Shown: positions 46,141-57,951 of the stretch, piece after piece
How positions within the stretch are numbered: position 1 is the first letter of the stretch
Layout: the number at the start of each line of letters is the position of its first letter
DNA from: Nephrocerus scutellatus
Lineage: Eukaryota; Arthropoda; Insecta; Diptera; Pipunculidae
Reading direction: 5' to 3'
Assembly (NCBI GenBank): GCA_947095585.1
Contig: OX352765.1
Span: forward strand, 89,178,965-89,242,964
Length of the DNA stretch: 64,000 nucleotides
Made by a program: the position numbers and the translations under genes
Notes under the pieces: generated by a model
What the model was told of the DNA's origin: nothing
The model's input: the letters and a program-made list of their open reading frames with translations, nothing else
Database searches by the model: none

Positions 46141-46285
46141 ACTTAAAGATTCTTTGTATGTTGCCTGTCCTGTCTTACGCTTAAGTTTTTTACGATTTAA
46201 GTGATGTTCACACAATCATTTGCTGAACTTATATGCCATCTATTTTCAAATTATGTAACTAAAAAAATCATATACACAGCCCTAA

Positions 46286-46770
46286 AAGTTTATTTAAAAT
46301 TTTATTAATTATTGTATTTCTTATTTATAGACTTTATTTAATTGTATTTTAAAAAATACTAATATTTGCCAATATTTTGGTCTTATTACCATGCAATACC
46401 ATATTTTTAATGTAGGCTCTTGTGAAATACTCGACCTACCAGTCTTAACTTGTAAGCGACGAATACTATCTGGCACTTCCGCCTATATTCTCACTCGGAG
46501 TCCCTAGTTCCTAGATCTGTCTTGTGGAATACTCACAGGTCTGGCCATCCCACCATTCCCTTGTAAACTGCTAAGCATTATTTGCTCGGCATATTTTTAA
46601 TGGAGGCTCTTATGAATACCAGTCTTAACTTGTAAGCGGCGAATTCGTTGAGATCCGAGATAATGGTCAGCAAGACCGAAATATTGGCAAATATTATTAT
46701 TTTTTAAAATACAATTAAATAAAGTCTATAAATAAGCAATACAATTAAATAAAATTTTAATAAAATACTT
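46286..46770. repeat. Inverted repeat, ~100-bp arms, ~285-bp spacer
   Basis: Arm 46286-46386 is reverse-complementary to 46671-46770 with few changes (TATTGGCAAATATTA; TTTTTTAAAATACAATTAAA; TAAAGTCTATAAATAAG). The spacer carries a direct repeat, CCAGTCTTAACTTGTAAGCG, at about 46440 and 46618. Confidence 0.85.
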
Positions 46771-46829
46771 AAGTTAAATTAATAATAATCAATACACACC
46801 TAAAAATAATTTTCATTTATTATTCTAAA

Positions 46830-47045
46830 CTCAAGTGCACTTGTCCTTTTTTATTTCTAGTATATTTCACTTTGACATACATATAAAATATGAGCTCTAC
46901 ACCTTATTACTTTGTAATAAAATGGAACACAGATCTTTTTAAAATTATCAAGTACAAATAATTCGAAGATAGTAAGCAGGCAGATGAAATTCGATATTCC
47001 TCAATTCAATGCATGGGCATGAGACAACTGTATATTATATTATCT
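46830..47045 (+). repeat. Dispersed repeat, partner of 2345-2620
   Basis: It shares ordered blocks with 2345-2620 (GTCCTTTTT-AT, TCTAGTATATTTCAC/TT, CAAGTACAAATAATTCGAA). The alignment is about 220-270 bp and imperfect. Confidence 0.6.
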
Positions 47046-47179
47046 GTGGTTATAGGCTACAGTTTTGTGTCAGTTGATGGGGGGGGGCTTAGTTTAGTTT
47101 AACTTCAGGCCTTGATATCTTGATGATGGACGGGGGGGGGGGGTCCCAGGTTACATCGGGGTTCATAACTAGTTATATG

Positions 47180-47300
47180 TATTTCTAGGGATCAATCTTT
47201 TAATAAATGTTGCAACAATCATTATATTTTATTGTATACTTTTAGGGTTACATCATTAATAAGGACTGCAATAATCATTACATTTCTTTCTACACTTTTT
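47180..47300 (+). repeat. Extra unit of the 45838 satellite-like repeat
   Basis: TAGGGATCAATCTTTTAATA, AATGTTGCAACAATCATTAT and ATTGTATACTTTTAGGGTTA recur here, about 1.15 kb from the main array. Confidence 0.75.
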
Positions 47301-48180
47301 GGGTTATATGTCTTAAAAAATAATGCAATGTAATAAATAATATAATGTATTTAAATACATAAATGCAACAAGAAAAATTATTTTTTGTACAAATGGCTAC
47401 GCTTTGTAGTTTAACAATTATTTTCAGTTAAATTTTTTTTATTCATAAAAAATTCACTTCAACCCCACAGTGCGCGCAGCGCAATGTACAACGCACCTAG
47501 ATTAGTAATACATACTCGTAATATATTTTTTTTTATAAATAAATACGACAAATATTTTCGTCTATTGGCCGGCGCGGCATTTGTGTATAAATAATAATTA
47601 CATTTAACCCATATATGTAGATAGGTAGTTTCGCCGTCGTCTGACGATGTGATTGTCGGCGCTGACCAGAGCTTTTAGTCAGATTTGATATTTCTGTTTG
47701 TTTGCTAGACAAAGTGTCGCGCTTGTTCGCTCTCCAATTTATTATTGTCGGCATCTTTTGTAGTATGAACAACAGCAACAAAAAAGTTAAATTTTTGTAA
47801 TTTGTTTCACAAGCCGCTATTAAAGGGCGTATGGATCATATAAATACTACTGGTGCCTATGTGATGCCGTCAGCCAAAATGATGAAGCAATATGAGTGAC
47901 ATGAAGATGATCGGCTGATAAAAGTGGTCAGGCGGCAGCTTTATTTACACACAATGTATTCCACCGAGGAATGCAGTCAAATTTTACAGATTGTAATCGT
48001 TTTGAGTGTTACTACTGTGGCGCAATTAGCGCAATTGTTGAATAGAGGCCATAAACGAAATTCTGGATTATGGCATTTGTTGTGCCATTGTCAGTAGTTC
48101 CACTATAGATGACATCCCATCTGAGGGTCGATTTTGGTCGCAAAATTAGGCAAAAATTACCGCAAGTTAATAGTAGTAGT

Positions 48181-48247
48181 GGGTGCCGTGGCTCAGTGTA
48201 TATGTGCATGTCTTCTGAGCAGGAGGTTCGTGGTTCGAATCCCTCTT
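48181..48247 (+). repeat. tRNA-like head of a SINE
   Basis: An A box (TGGCTCAGTGT at 48189) and a B box (GGTTCGAATCC at 48232-48242) are spaced as in a tRNA. The head resembles that of the full SINE at 59940, but the sequence after it differs. The stems pair poorly, so it is not called as a tRNA gene. Confidence 0.7.
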
Positions 48248-48359
48248 ATTACTATAACCATTCCAATTAGCAGGGTATTTTGCTAACTGCTGCCAAATCT
48301 CCCATTGCTTTACAAAAGACTTCTCAATCAAAGGATGTCTAAGCCATAAACAGAAGGTT

Positions 48360-48480
48360 TACGAGTAATCCATCCATCGCCCACCTAACGATGAAAATCT
48401 GATAAGTTGTTGATTTCCCTGGAACAAAGCCACACTGATAGGCCTGGACCAAACATAAACTTTACTCTTAAGTGGTGGCT
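48360..48480 (-). pseudogene. Short RTE-like RT fragment
   Basis: On the minus strand the text corresponds, with frame changes, to the QCGF-PGKS-TDQI motif that is better preserved at 44300. Only about 40 codons remain. Confidence 0.5.
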
Positions 48481-49434
48481 CTTCTGTCTTGTACTTGTAT
48501 AACAGCGGAAAATGTCTGGTACTTAAATTGTGTTATCTACTTTTTAATGCATGTAAGAAAATTGGATGTCTTTTCTCCCTGCCTTATAGAGCACATACGA
48601 GTATATCGTCTGTCTGTTTATAAATTGCCTGATAGAGTGCGGTCTACCTTTATGTGACAATTAAAATGTAACGAGTATCTAAATGGCGTTGAAAAAAAAT
48701 TACGAAAATCAGATTAGGCGAGCCATCATGTCGTCGACAATTCAATCACAGAGAAAACGTCGTCGTCATAGTTAGTTGATTGCATTGCAAGCGGCATAAG
48801 GAATGTATAAATGACTCGTAGATATTCCAATTTAATTCCAATTTCCATTTCAGATGGATTTTTTATTTCTCCTGCGTTATTTTTCCAGCGCGACGACGCA
48901 CGGCGGCAATTTCTTTCATGTTGTTTGTCCGTGAGCTGATGATCTGAGTGGAGCCGACGGCGGCATAGTGCACTCAACCGCCCCACCACCGACGCCACAA
49001 AGATTTGGAGCCAAGTGGGGAACTGGTTTATGGACGGAAATTAATTACAATCGGTGTTAATTCCAAATACCGGTTGGGTACGTTTGTGGCCTGGAATATT
49101 GTGGTCGGTCCTGAAGTGGCGGAGACAGTGAACGAGAGGGACTGCTGGGGAGTCCCAGTCGGCAAAGCTCTTTGCACGCTTTGCAGTTAGCAAAAGCAAG
49201 GCGCGGCGGTAACTATTTTATTTTTCTTATTTTCTTCGTCTTCATGTTTGACTGCAGCTTAAGCGCGATGCCGATGCCGATGCCGATACCGACCGACTCA
49301 CTCAACGCGGCACTCGAAGATGTTTTTGTGTCGGCGGAGTACTCCGCGCTTGATGCATGAAGCATGATGCAAAACCTTCCTTCACTTCGTTTTTGTTAAT
49401 TCAAATTTTATTGCGTTCTTCATACATTTCTACA

Positions 49435-49441
49435 ATGGCAG
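49435..49441 (+). other. Isolated start codon followed by a splice donor
   Basis: ACAATGGCAG|GTAAGT gives a good start context with a consensus donor two codons later. It could be the first coding exon of an unseen plus-strand gene or chance. No downstream exon was found. Confidence 0.2.
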
Positions 49442-50289
49442 GTAAGTTTGGCTGGTTATCTGTTGTGGCTTTTAGCCGAACGAAATGAATGAATGGCCTT
49501 TTAGCAAAGTTATCCATTTGGTACGAGTACCATAAGCCAGAAGAAGTACCAACAACAATGACATCAACTAATGGGCGACGGTGGGGCTTATCTTAATGGA
49601 TTTTAAATTGTATTTTTCTTTTAAATGGGGTAAGGAATTTGATTTCAATTATTTTGGCGCCTTCTTAATTTAAAAAGAAGAATTTATTCAGTCAGTCAAG
49701 TCTGTTCGCCTCAGAGGTGAAACACAAGGAAAAAAACCCACAAATCTGCAGCTGTCCAAGTGGTTTTGTCTATTTTAGTACTTTTCCTATAAATAAAAAA
49801 GGCCCCCTCGATTGTTTATCTTAATGGGTAGACTGACAAATGTTAAAACTCGTAAGAGATAAATATTGAAATCTTTTACACGTCACGTGAACGATAAGAG
49901 ATTTTTGGCTTTGCCGCTGGCCTTTAGCATTCACCAAAATTTCTTAACTGATGTTTTCTCGCAATTGTCGTCGCTTTGTATGAGAACAAGATAACAAAAT
50001 TTTCAACATGACAACGCCGCGTAAGTGGTTGCGTTAGTTAGGAATGTTCAATCGATAAATAATTCATAGATACCGCACTTTTTTCCACTGTAAGTTGTGA
50101 GTCAATAAGCGGCGATTGTGCATGCATTCATTGAGGCCTTTAGTGGCTTTCCACTAATAAGTGCAAAAAATGTATCTCGGCTAATCGATATGGGGGTCAA
50201 CCTAAAAAATCGGAATTTGCTTAAATTTTAAAAAAATAAACGAATTAACTAAAGTGAGAAAAAAAGGGCTTCCTTAACATCAAACCAAC

Positions 50290-52310
50290 ATGCCGAACGC
50301 GCATGAGACTAGACGGAGATACCCAACCACCGAGAGCGAAACACAGGAGACCCCGATAGACGACGCATATAGCGATGCCGTTGGAGACAGTGCAGACGAG
50401 ACAGAATCCACAGTGCATCAGACAACACCGCAGTTAATTAAACATGTAATGAAGTCGAACCGTCAAAGGAAAACTATATTTTAATAAATAACAGAAATTT
50501 GGCTGAGATAGATGCGATTGACTCAAAAATATTAGATAATGCTAGCGATTGCAGTATAGTCCGCAAGTCCGTGCCGTAAAAACGACGAAGGTTTAGACGG
50601 GAATAAAGTTGGCATAAGCAACGTGTCAATTGGAACGGGTAGTAATCGAATTCAAACCGACGTCTCGATTCCGCAGATTGATGTTCTGCAGCTGATGCAC
50701 TGTATAGACAACCTTAGGGCTGAAATTTTCGCGATCGATGTGTATGAGACATCGCTTGAGGTTAATATTTGCCCACGGCTACACAAATCTCAGATGAAGA
50801 CACATAGTGAAACAATTGAACGAAATTACCTGAACCCTGACGATATTGAACGTGAGTCTCATGCTTATGAGATGAAATAGTATATTACAGAACGAGCAAG
50901 GAAAGTGGAGTTATCGAGCGAGGTCGTAGTTTGACGAACGAGGCGGTAGCCGAGTGCGGCATTCTGACGAGCACGATGAGCACTTTTCTGCGAGTCATGT
51001 ACGCTATTTTCCACGCGTCCAAACCGGTTTTTCTGCTAAATTGAGAGAGAAGCAGAAATCACAAACGACAAACAAAAGAGAATTCTTGCTCATGCGCAAT
51101 GTGTTCGCTGAGATTGTAGTAAATAACAAAAGACGTTTATATCATAACATAACTAGTGTTGTTATGGGCTACTTTCGAGGCTAGTTTATAGCGTACGAAA
51201 CAGTCACTTTCGTCCATGGGCGTGTGAAAAATAATTTAGTAGATTTTCATTGTCCGCCGAGACGGTTATCCGAATTCCGAAAAGGGAAATAAACGCGAAA
51301 ATGAAAGACATGTTAGACAGAAATATAATCCAACCCAGTAAATCTCCTTAGGCTTCACAAGTAGATAGTATTAGTCCGAAAGAAGAACGGGGGAGGTTGA
51401 GGCTATGTATCGATTATCGCGCGTTAAACAAGAAAACGTTTCGGGACAATTTTCCGTTACAGTTAATAGAATATTGCATCGAATTTTTAGGCGGTAGGCA
51501 CTGGTTTACGCTACTCGACTTGAGGGATGGATTCCATCAGGTTAGAAGGGTCAGTGCCATTTACCTCGATTTGTGGATTTGATTGAAGCAGGAAAGTTAG
51601 TTACTTATTTAGACGATATCGCTACTTCTGATTTCAAATCTCACTTAGAAATAATTGTTCCCGTGTGTTAGGCAGGATTTATAGAAAGAGGCTAGAACTC
51701 AGACTAAACAAATTCAAGTTTTCGGTTATAATGAACTCGAGTATTTAAGCTATTCAGTGAATGAGTTCGGAGAACCTACCTTTGACGGCAGATATATTGG
51801 CATTTATAAGAGGACTAAGCCACTACATAATGTGGTAGACATCTGGGACGCTCATTAGACCTCAAGGTCGCAGTGCACAAGGCTTTCCAGCCCATCAACA
51901 ATAACATAACATAATATAACGTCTGACGGACACACACATACAAAGTATACAACAATACCCGATGCCGAAGAATCAATCCGAATTACAAAGGGGTTCGTTT
52001 CGAAGATAACTAAACCGCTTTTATATCTAATGCGGAAAGAAGTTCGGTATGTATTTACAGAGGAATGCGTTGAGGCATTCCGGAAGCTCCGAGATAAGTT
52101 TGTGTCAGCAACGGTGTTAGTAGTTTATAAACCAGCTAGAGCCATGGCTTTGCTTGAGCGTTAATGCAGCGCCAAGATATTGGGAAGTTCCACCCGGCTG
52201 CGTACTTCTCAAAGACGGCCACTCCAGTTGAAGCCAAGTACGACAGCTTCGAACTGGAAACGTTAGCCATAATCATAACCATTCATTGCGACGGTTCAGG
52301 GTATATTTAG
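50290..52310 (+). mobile_element. Ty3/gypsy-type LTR retrotransposon remnant (pol)
   Basis: Two short frames at 50290-50490 and 50623-50880 precede the pol region; I cannot assign them to gag with confidence. RT pieces follow: RLSEFRKG near 51263, MKDMLDRNIIQPSKSP near 51300, LRLCIDYRALNKKTFRDNFP near 51393, WFTLLDLRDGFHQV and the YLDDI box near 51605. RNase H pieces near 52060-52260 (YVFTEECVEAFRKLRDKFVS; later AYFSKTATPVEAKYDSFELE across a frame change) confirm the family. No LTRs, integrase or envelope frame were seen. It is broken by many stops and by a LINE tail at 51785-51920. Confidence 0.8.
51785..51920 (+). mobile_element. 3' tail of the 6640-type non-LTR element, inside the gypsy remnant
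   Basis: It matches 6830-6955 closely: GCAGATATATTGGCATT, ATAATGTGGTAGACATCTGG and GGTCGCAGTGCACAA. It ends in a short ATAACATA repeat, and gypsy pol sequence resumes after it. Confidence 0.8.
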
Positions 52311-52605
52311 AAGGGATGCGTTGCCGTAGTCGTCGTCGTCGTTCATCAGTGTGTCCGAGGCTGATTTGAGGTTCCGTAATATGGTTTTTTTTACGGGCGA
52401 GGTTATTTGCCTCGCGCCAACCTTACATTGAAGGGACTAACCCGATCATTTCGCTTATCCTGTATTGGAGGAAAATTACCAGCGGCCACCACATGGAGGT
52501 TTGATCGCACTTCCACCAGTCAGAGATAGTTGCGGCCACATGCATTTCTGAAGCATTCTGTGTTATTCGCCCTGCTCTGCTGATGGCTGACCGCGAATAT
52601 TACCA
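52310..52605 (-). repeat. 5' part of the RTE-like element seen at 11670-11765
   Basis: The outer blocks TCGTCGTTCA-CA-TGT-TCCG-GGCTGATTT and TCTGTGTTATTC ... CTGCTGATGGCTGACCG match 11680-11762. This copy keeps about 170 bp of 5' sequence between them that the 11.7-kb copy has lost. Confidence 0.7.
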
Positions 52606-52694
52606 AATAATAAACGACTGTGTGGCGTGTTTCAATGTACCTATACATTGTTGTACCCGAAAAACGATATTTTGTTTACATTTACTTGTTAATT

Positions 52695-52770
52695 TTAATA
52701 AAGGACATAGCCCACTTATTGCCGTGACGCAAGCCATTCGGGGACTTCTCCCTTGGCAATGAGTCTTTGT
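52695..52770 (+). mobile_element. 3' end of a poly(A)-tailed retroelement, second copy
   Basis: It shares CTTATTGCCGTGACGCAAGC and GGCAATGAGTCTT with 24925-25000 and also ends in an A run. Confidence 0.65.
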
Positions 52771-52989
52771 GTAAAAAAAAATGCAGGAAACATTCCTATA
52801 CGATGTTCAAGCGATTCGATTGTTTTCGCGATATATACGTCACCAATAAGTTTTATCGCGGGCTTCTGAATTCTGTCTAATAGATGCAATGTTTTATTGG
52901 GGGCACCTACCCAGACAAATACAGTTGTATTTAAGCTTAGGGCGAATATATGCCTTGTAAATAGTAGCCAGATCTGAAGGAGTGAAGTA

Positions 52990-54640
52990 CATCAGTACTA
53001 TCACGTGCTTCTTTTTTAATTAAAAGAACAAAAAAATCTTACTTATTTACTTTAACATTCTTACATCAATTAAAAGTATTACAATCCACTTCCGGTGCTG
53101 CATCATAATGAAATATTCACCGCATCAACTTTAGGGGTTAATGTTAAGAACTATGAACAAAATATACGTACGACATACAACATACAAGCAAGTGTTCACA
53201 TACATTCAAGAATGTACTATATACAAATAAACGCGTTAATTTATTCGTATCAGAAAAATGTGTTTGAAACATCGTTAGACATTTTATGCAAATAGGAAGA
53301 GTGTCAAATCCATTTGATTTGCATAAAATGGACAACGAATTTATGCGCTCAGATTTCGAACGAACATCGTTAATCGGCGATTTAGATTCTTGATATCAGT
53401 GTATAGTATACATTGTATTAAAAATTTAATTAAACAAAAATTCAAAGTTGATTTTAATCGCTGAAAGATGTCCAGAGATTATCACAGATTTACGTGTAAA
53501 CTTTCTGCTGTCGTTCTGGAATGCTGACAACACCAAAAAAAAAAAAATTGAATATAATTTAAATTTCCTAATGAATGCGAAAATTTATATTATAATAAAA
53601 AAAAGTTAAATGTTAATTTTGACCACAAACGCCATCGGATTCAGATTCAGCCGACTATTTCAATAATAAAATCATCCATTCATTCATTCACGTATTTCAT
53701 TCGATTCGAATGGCTGTCGTTCGAATGTTGTTGTGCTTTATATGCCATTTCGTTGTTCGTTAAAATCTATATTAGTGATGTTGAAAATTCGTTCGTTTTC
53801 AAAGGAAATTATTATAATTTATAACCTTTTACTAAATGCGCTCGCTACCAGTATAGGTATATATGCGTATGCGGCGGCTTTGTTAGTGAAAAGTCTGAAA
53901 TTCCATAATAACGATCAACAATCGGATTATCATTAAAACCTTTTAAAGAAATATATGTATACATATATGTATTTATATACATATACAGTATACTCGAACC
54001 AGTCCGTTGCGTTCGTTTAACAATATCGCCTTTGCCCTAGTGTTAAGTAGCGCTGCTGGGCCAACACAATAAAGAGAATTTCGCATATTCCGGTAGCTGA
54101 ATTTTTAAAACTTGTGGTAAGACCACAAAGTTTGCCGTCGATCATTAGCGGCTACTGGTATTAAGAGATTTAAATTTCACTTTAGTTTTTTTTTTCGTTA
54201 ATAAAAAAAGTTTTTGTCTTTTTTTTTTTTACTGAAAATGTAAGGCGAAATTACGTGCCATTCGTTTTGAGCCTTTGCTTTGTACGCAATCAGTGAGAAT
54301 TACCTGGGACTCTTTAATGAATCGTACAAATTAAAATTAATTGCAAAAAAACGTTTAACTGTTTCTTGGAAAAACAAGAGTTTCTGCTTTGACACATAAG
54401 ACGATAATTGATTTGCAAAATTTTCTTACTGACTCTATTTCGTTCAGCATTTCGTAGCATTTAGAAACGAGAAACCCGAATTGTCTGTCATACTATGGAA
54501 CCTTATGGAAGAGTCAACGTCGGCGTTTAAAATATGTAGTCCACTTGTCTTGCCCCTGCTAGAACCAAACAACAACAGAGGAAGTGTGTGAGAGAGAACT
54601 TTCTGTCTCATTTTCATCTTGGCAACTTTTGCAGAAGTTA
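52990..54640. other. AT-rich stretch without a supported gene
   Basis: It contains ATGTATAC-type simple sequence near 53945-53990 and T/A runs. No feature could be assigned. Confidence 0.4.
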
Positions 54641-54641
54641 G

Positions 54642-54862
54642 TTTTTCACGGTGTCCCACCTCTCGCGAATGGGTGACAAACGTTCCGAGAGTAATTAATA
54701 CCTTGTAACGGAAAGCTTCTCAATTCGCCGTTCGGATCCGGCCTTAAATTGTAGGTCCCTTCCATTTTGTGTCCAAAAAATTAACATGTGCAGCACAAAT
54801 GGTCGCGAGAAGTTAGGCCTTGGACCGCAATGGTCTGTCGCGCCAAATATTATTATTATTAT
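54642..54862 (+). repeat. SINE body, head missing
   Basis: It matches 60017-60219 of the full SINE: GTCCCACCTCTCGCGAATGG, GTTCGGATCCGGCCTTAAAT, GTTAGGCCTTGGACCGCAAT and a terminal ATT repeat. The tRNA-like head is absent, so it is 5'-truncated. Confidence 0.85.
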
Positions 54863-54869
54863 ACTTCTT

Positions 54870-55625
54870 CTTCGTCGCTGGTCACCAAATTAACAATCCA
54901 TAGGTAAGAATTGGCCGTACAACAGCTGTGTTCAGCTAGAGAGCCAACCTTGGTTGAAGACCCCATTTCCTGCCGATGGTTTTACTGCTGGCATAGAAGG
55001 CCACGCACGCTTTCTTAGCCCTCTTCTCTATGTTAGCCTTTCAGATAAGCTTACTATCCAAGATTACTTCAAGATATTTGGCGCTGAAGGTAAGGCTGAG
55101 ACTTTTCCCATTGAGTTTTGGAAGGATAAAGGCCGGTTTTTTTTAATTTAGTGGTGAACAGTACCGTTTTAATCTTCCCTGGCTTGACTCCAAGGCCACA
55201 GCTTATTGACATGAGCTGACTTTACCCAAGGCCCTTTCCATGACATAACTGATCACAGAAAGGTGCTGGCCTGATACGAGTATTACCACGACATTTGCGT
55301 ACGCAACCCTTCGTCCTATCCTCTTCAGGTTTAAGTAGCATTTTGTGAGGTAGAGATGACCCCTCCTTTGGGAGTGCCTCTGTCGACTAGTTTGGTAATG
55401 TTGCAGCTGCCAAGGTTGGCATCTATTAACCAGCTACCGAGCATGGATATGATCCATTGCGTAAGGAAGGAGTCCACTGCTGACTGGGTCAGAGCTTCCT
55501 TAATATGGCCTCAATGCGAACATTGTTGAAGGCCCCTTCTATATCTAAAAAGGTGGCTAGCGTAAACTGTTTGTAATTAATCAATCGTTCGCACTACCTC
55601 ATGAATACCCCGTGGTGGGGTCAAG
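54870..55625 (-). pseudogene. LOA/I-group reverse transcriptase remnant
   Basis: Minus-strand text includes GAFNNVRIEA near 55530, AYANVVVILVSGQHLSVISY near 55290 (the usual YADD is changed to YANV), SLTFSAKYLEVILDSKLIWK near 55070, KRAKKACVAFYASSKTIGRK and a GLQPRL-like end near 54940. This matches the thumb region of the elements at 4295 and 62500. Several stops. Confidence 0.75.
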
Positions 55626-55964
55626 CTGCATTCTTACCCCATATATGGGAATGGTGCGGGGCTTTACCACGGAAAATAAAGGCCCGCGGGTACTTAGAGT
55701 ATGCTATAGGATGGTAATGTCTTTGTACTTTAGCGACCCATAAAGGGCTACTAGTACTTAGAGAATCTTTATTTTGGGTGATCTCTTCGTATTTAGAAGC
55801 TCAGTCTTACACCTAAGACCGTCCTGTGCGCCTAGGATAGTTTCAATTCTAGGCGGCCTGGGACTGCTTGCTTCGTACCGACCCATAGCACTAACAGCCA
55901 TTCTTTCCAATGGAAACTAACTAACGAATTCCTTAGTGACCGGCACTACTGGTGATTTGCTGGT

Positions 55965-56105
55965 GATTTGATGGTATATCTCACCGAACAGTGGAACCGG
56001 TTTTTGCATCAATTTGGTAAAAGCAGTGCTGTTGCACTCGATATTTCCAAGGCATTTCACAAAGTTTGGCACCTAGCTCTTTTGTCTAAAATGCGTGCTT
56101 AAACG
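55965..56105 (+). pseudogene. Jockey-like RT fragment
   Basis: The frame DLMVYLTEQWNRFLHQFGKS, then SAVALDISKAFHKVWHLALL, is the RT fingers/palm block of Jockey-like elements with the conserved LDISKAF-VWH. Only about 45 codons remain. Confidence 0.75.
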
Positions 56106-57950
56106 CTTTGCATTACATTGACGGTGATTTGATCAGGATAAGAGGTAAGGAACAAGTCAAGGGTGTTCGCGGAATGATTTACAATGTCAGGCTCATTTAC
56201 AAGCTGAGTAAGTTTATTAATCTTAGCGAATATCTCAACACACATTTCTTAGTGTATTGTCTGACCATGTGTATGACCATTGTGAACTTTAAAATCGCCT
56301 GCAATAACGATTTTAGTGTTACTTTATTTTGTGACAATTCAGAATCAGACAGTGCGTCAAACTCGTTATGAGTTGAATCACTGTCTAAGTTGCTAAGTTG
56401 TAATTTTCGTTACTTACTTACTGACCCTAGAATTTTAATGGAATAATATATAATTGATTAAAAAAAAGTAGCACTCTTATGCAGCGCTGTTCAAAACTGC
56501 TGGGTTTTTCATGCATTTTACAATTTGATAGCTCGTACCACAGCGGCGGCCGCGCAGCTCCATTCTGGCCGGGCAGTTAAACTACAAATTGGACTGTCAG
56601 TTACGACACGAGTATCAAACTCATATTCCTGCTGCTGTAATGATAATTATCCTAGATGATGAGATAGTGTCACTCAATACTCTTTTGAGGAATTCAATTA
56701 AAAATAATTTACGCAATAAACGAACTCTACGCTTTGGACGTTCTAATGTCGGTGTATGGTTGATCCGTTAATGACTATATAATGGCCAATCTCCATTTAT
56801 CAAAATGTCTAGGAAAAGAGAAAGGAAAGCAAATTACTTTTATAGATGAGAACTTTTGATGAACACTCAAAAAACTCAAAAGTTATCGCTCATCTGTGAT
56901 CATCGTTAGCTAAGAAGTCGAGGTCGATTTGTACTTTCCATATACATACGAGTATCTATACATAAAAGAAAAACCAGTTAAAACGCCAAACCACAAACAC
57001 TGATCATTCATCCGGATACGTATTAATGCATCATGCTTATTAATGGTTTTTTAATTAATTTTCAAAGCTGAGCAATAAATTGGTTGGTTGGGAGACGTGT
57101 GCATTGACCAACAACAAAAACTGACATTTATCTGAACATCAGCTGTCAGCTGTTCACGATGGTTGTTGACGATAAGATATAGATGGGATAGTGCGGTATA
57201 GAAATAAAAAACCACACCCTGGCGCCACCTTTCTCAAATGGAAGTTTCTTTCTTCATTTAGAGTTGATCCATTTTATGCTACAAGCGCATTGGTCAAGCA
57301 ACAGATTGGTCAGAATAGTTGCTTCACGAATTTAAAGATAGGAACAAAAAAACTTTAAATACAATTTAGTTGAGTCATTCAATTCGTAAACAAAGCATTT
57401 TATCTGAAATCATAAATACGAATTGCTTGTCATAAATAAATACAAAAGAAAAACAGTTTATTGTTTATTACGATAAAAGGTTTTGTTGAACGATACAGTA
57501 AAAATAGGGACAATTGAAAATGTTTCCTCTCCATTAATTTCAAGACTCTTGTTGTCAATTTTCTCCTTTTAGTTGTCAAATTAGCTTCCATGTTTCCTAT
57601 GAAAGAGTTGTCACAACAAATTTGTTGTTTGTTTGTTGTTTCTATTGTTGATATACGTTTTATTTATGTTCACAAGTAAAGGTTTGTTATACTACCTTCT
57701 AACTGAAGGGGCCTTTTGACATTTCCGGAACTAGGTCAATAGCAAAACGCAAAGCCTCAAAGGGTGAATACAGTATGTATGTAGTTGGCTTCAGTTTAAT
57801 ATTTTTATTTAATCTCTACAATTGCTTGATGACATTTAACCCAATTGTTGAATTCTAAGTTTTCCTTTGTATCAAAGCACACTGTCTTTTCATTGTGTCC
57901 TCGTTTGTGTTTATCTTATCGTAAGAGCGAGAATGTCGTTTCTATCTATA
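56105..57950. other. Stretch without a supported gene
   Basis: Open frames at 56108-56371 and 56589-56771 have no recognisable similarity and atypical composition for genes. Nothing else stands out. Confidence 0.4.
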
Positions 57951-57951
57951 C

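Noticed and set aside
48181..48247. Functional tRNA gene
   Set aside because: A and B boxes are present, but acceptor and anticodon stems do not pair well and the head resembles that of the SINE at 59940.
50290..50880. A host gene encoded by the two frames before the gypsy RT
   Set aside because: They are short, interrupted and directly upstream of gypsy pol, so they are better read as retroelement debris, although gag identity is not proven.
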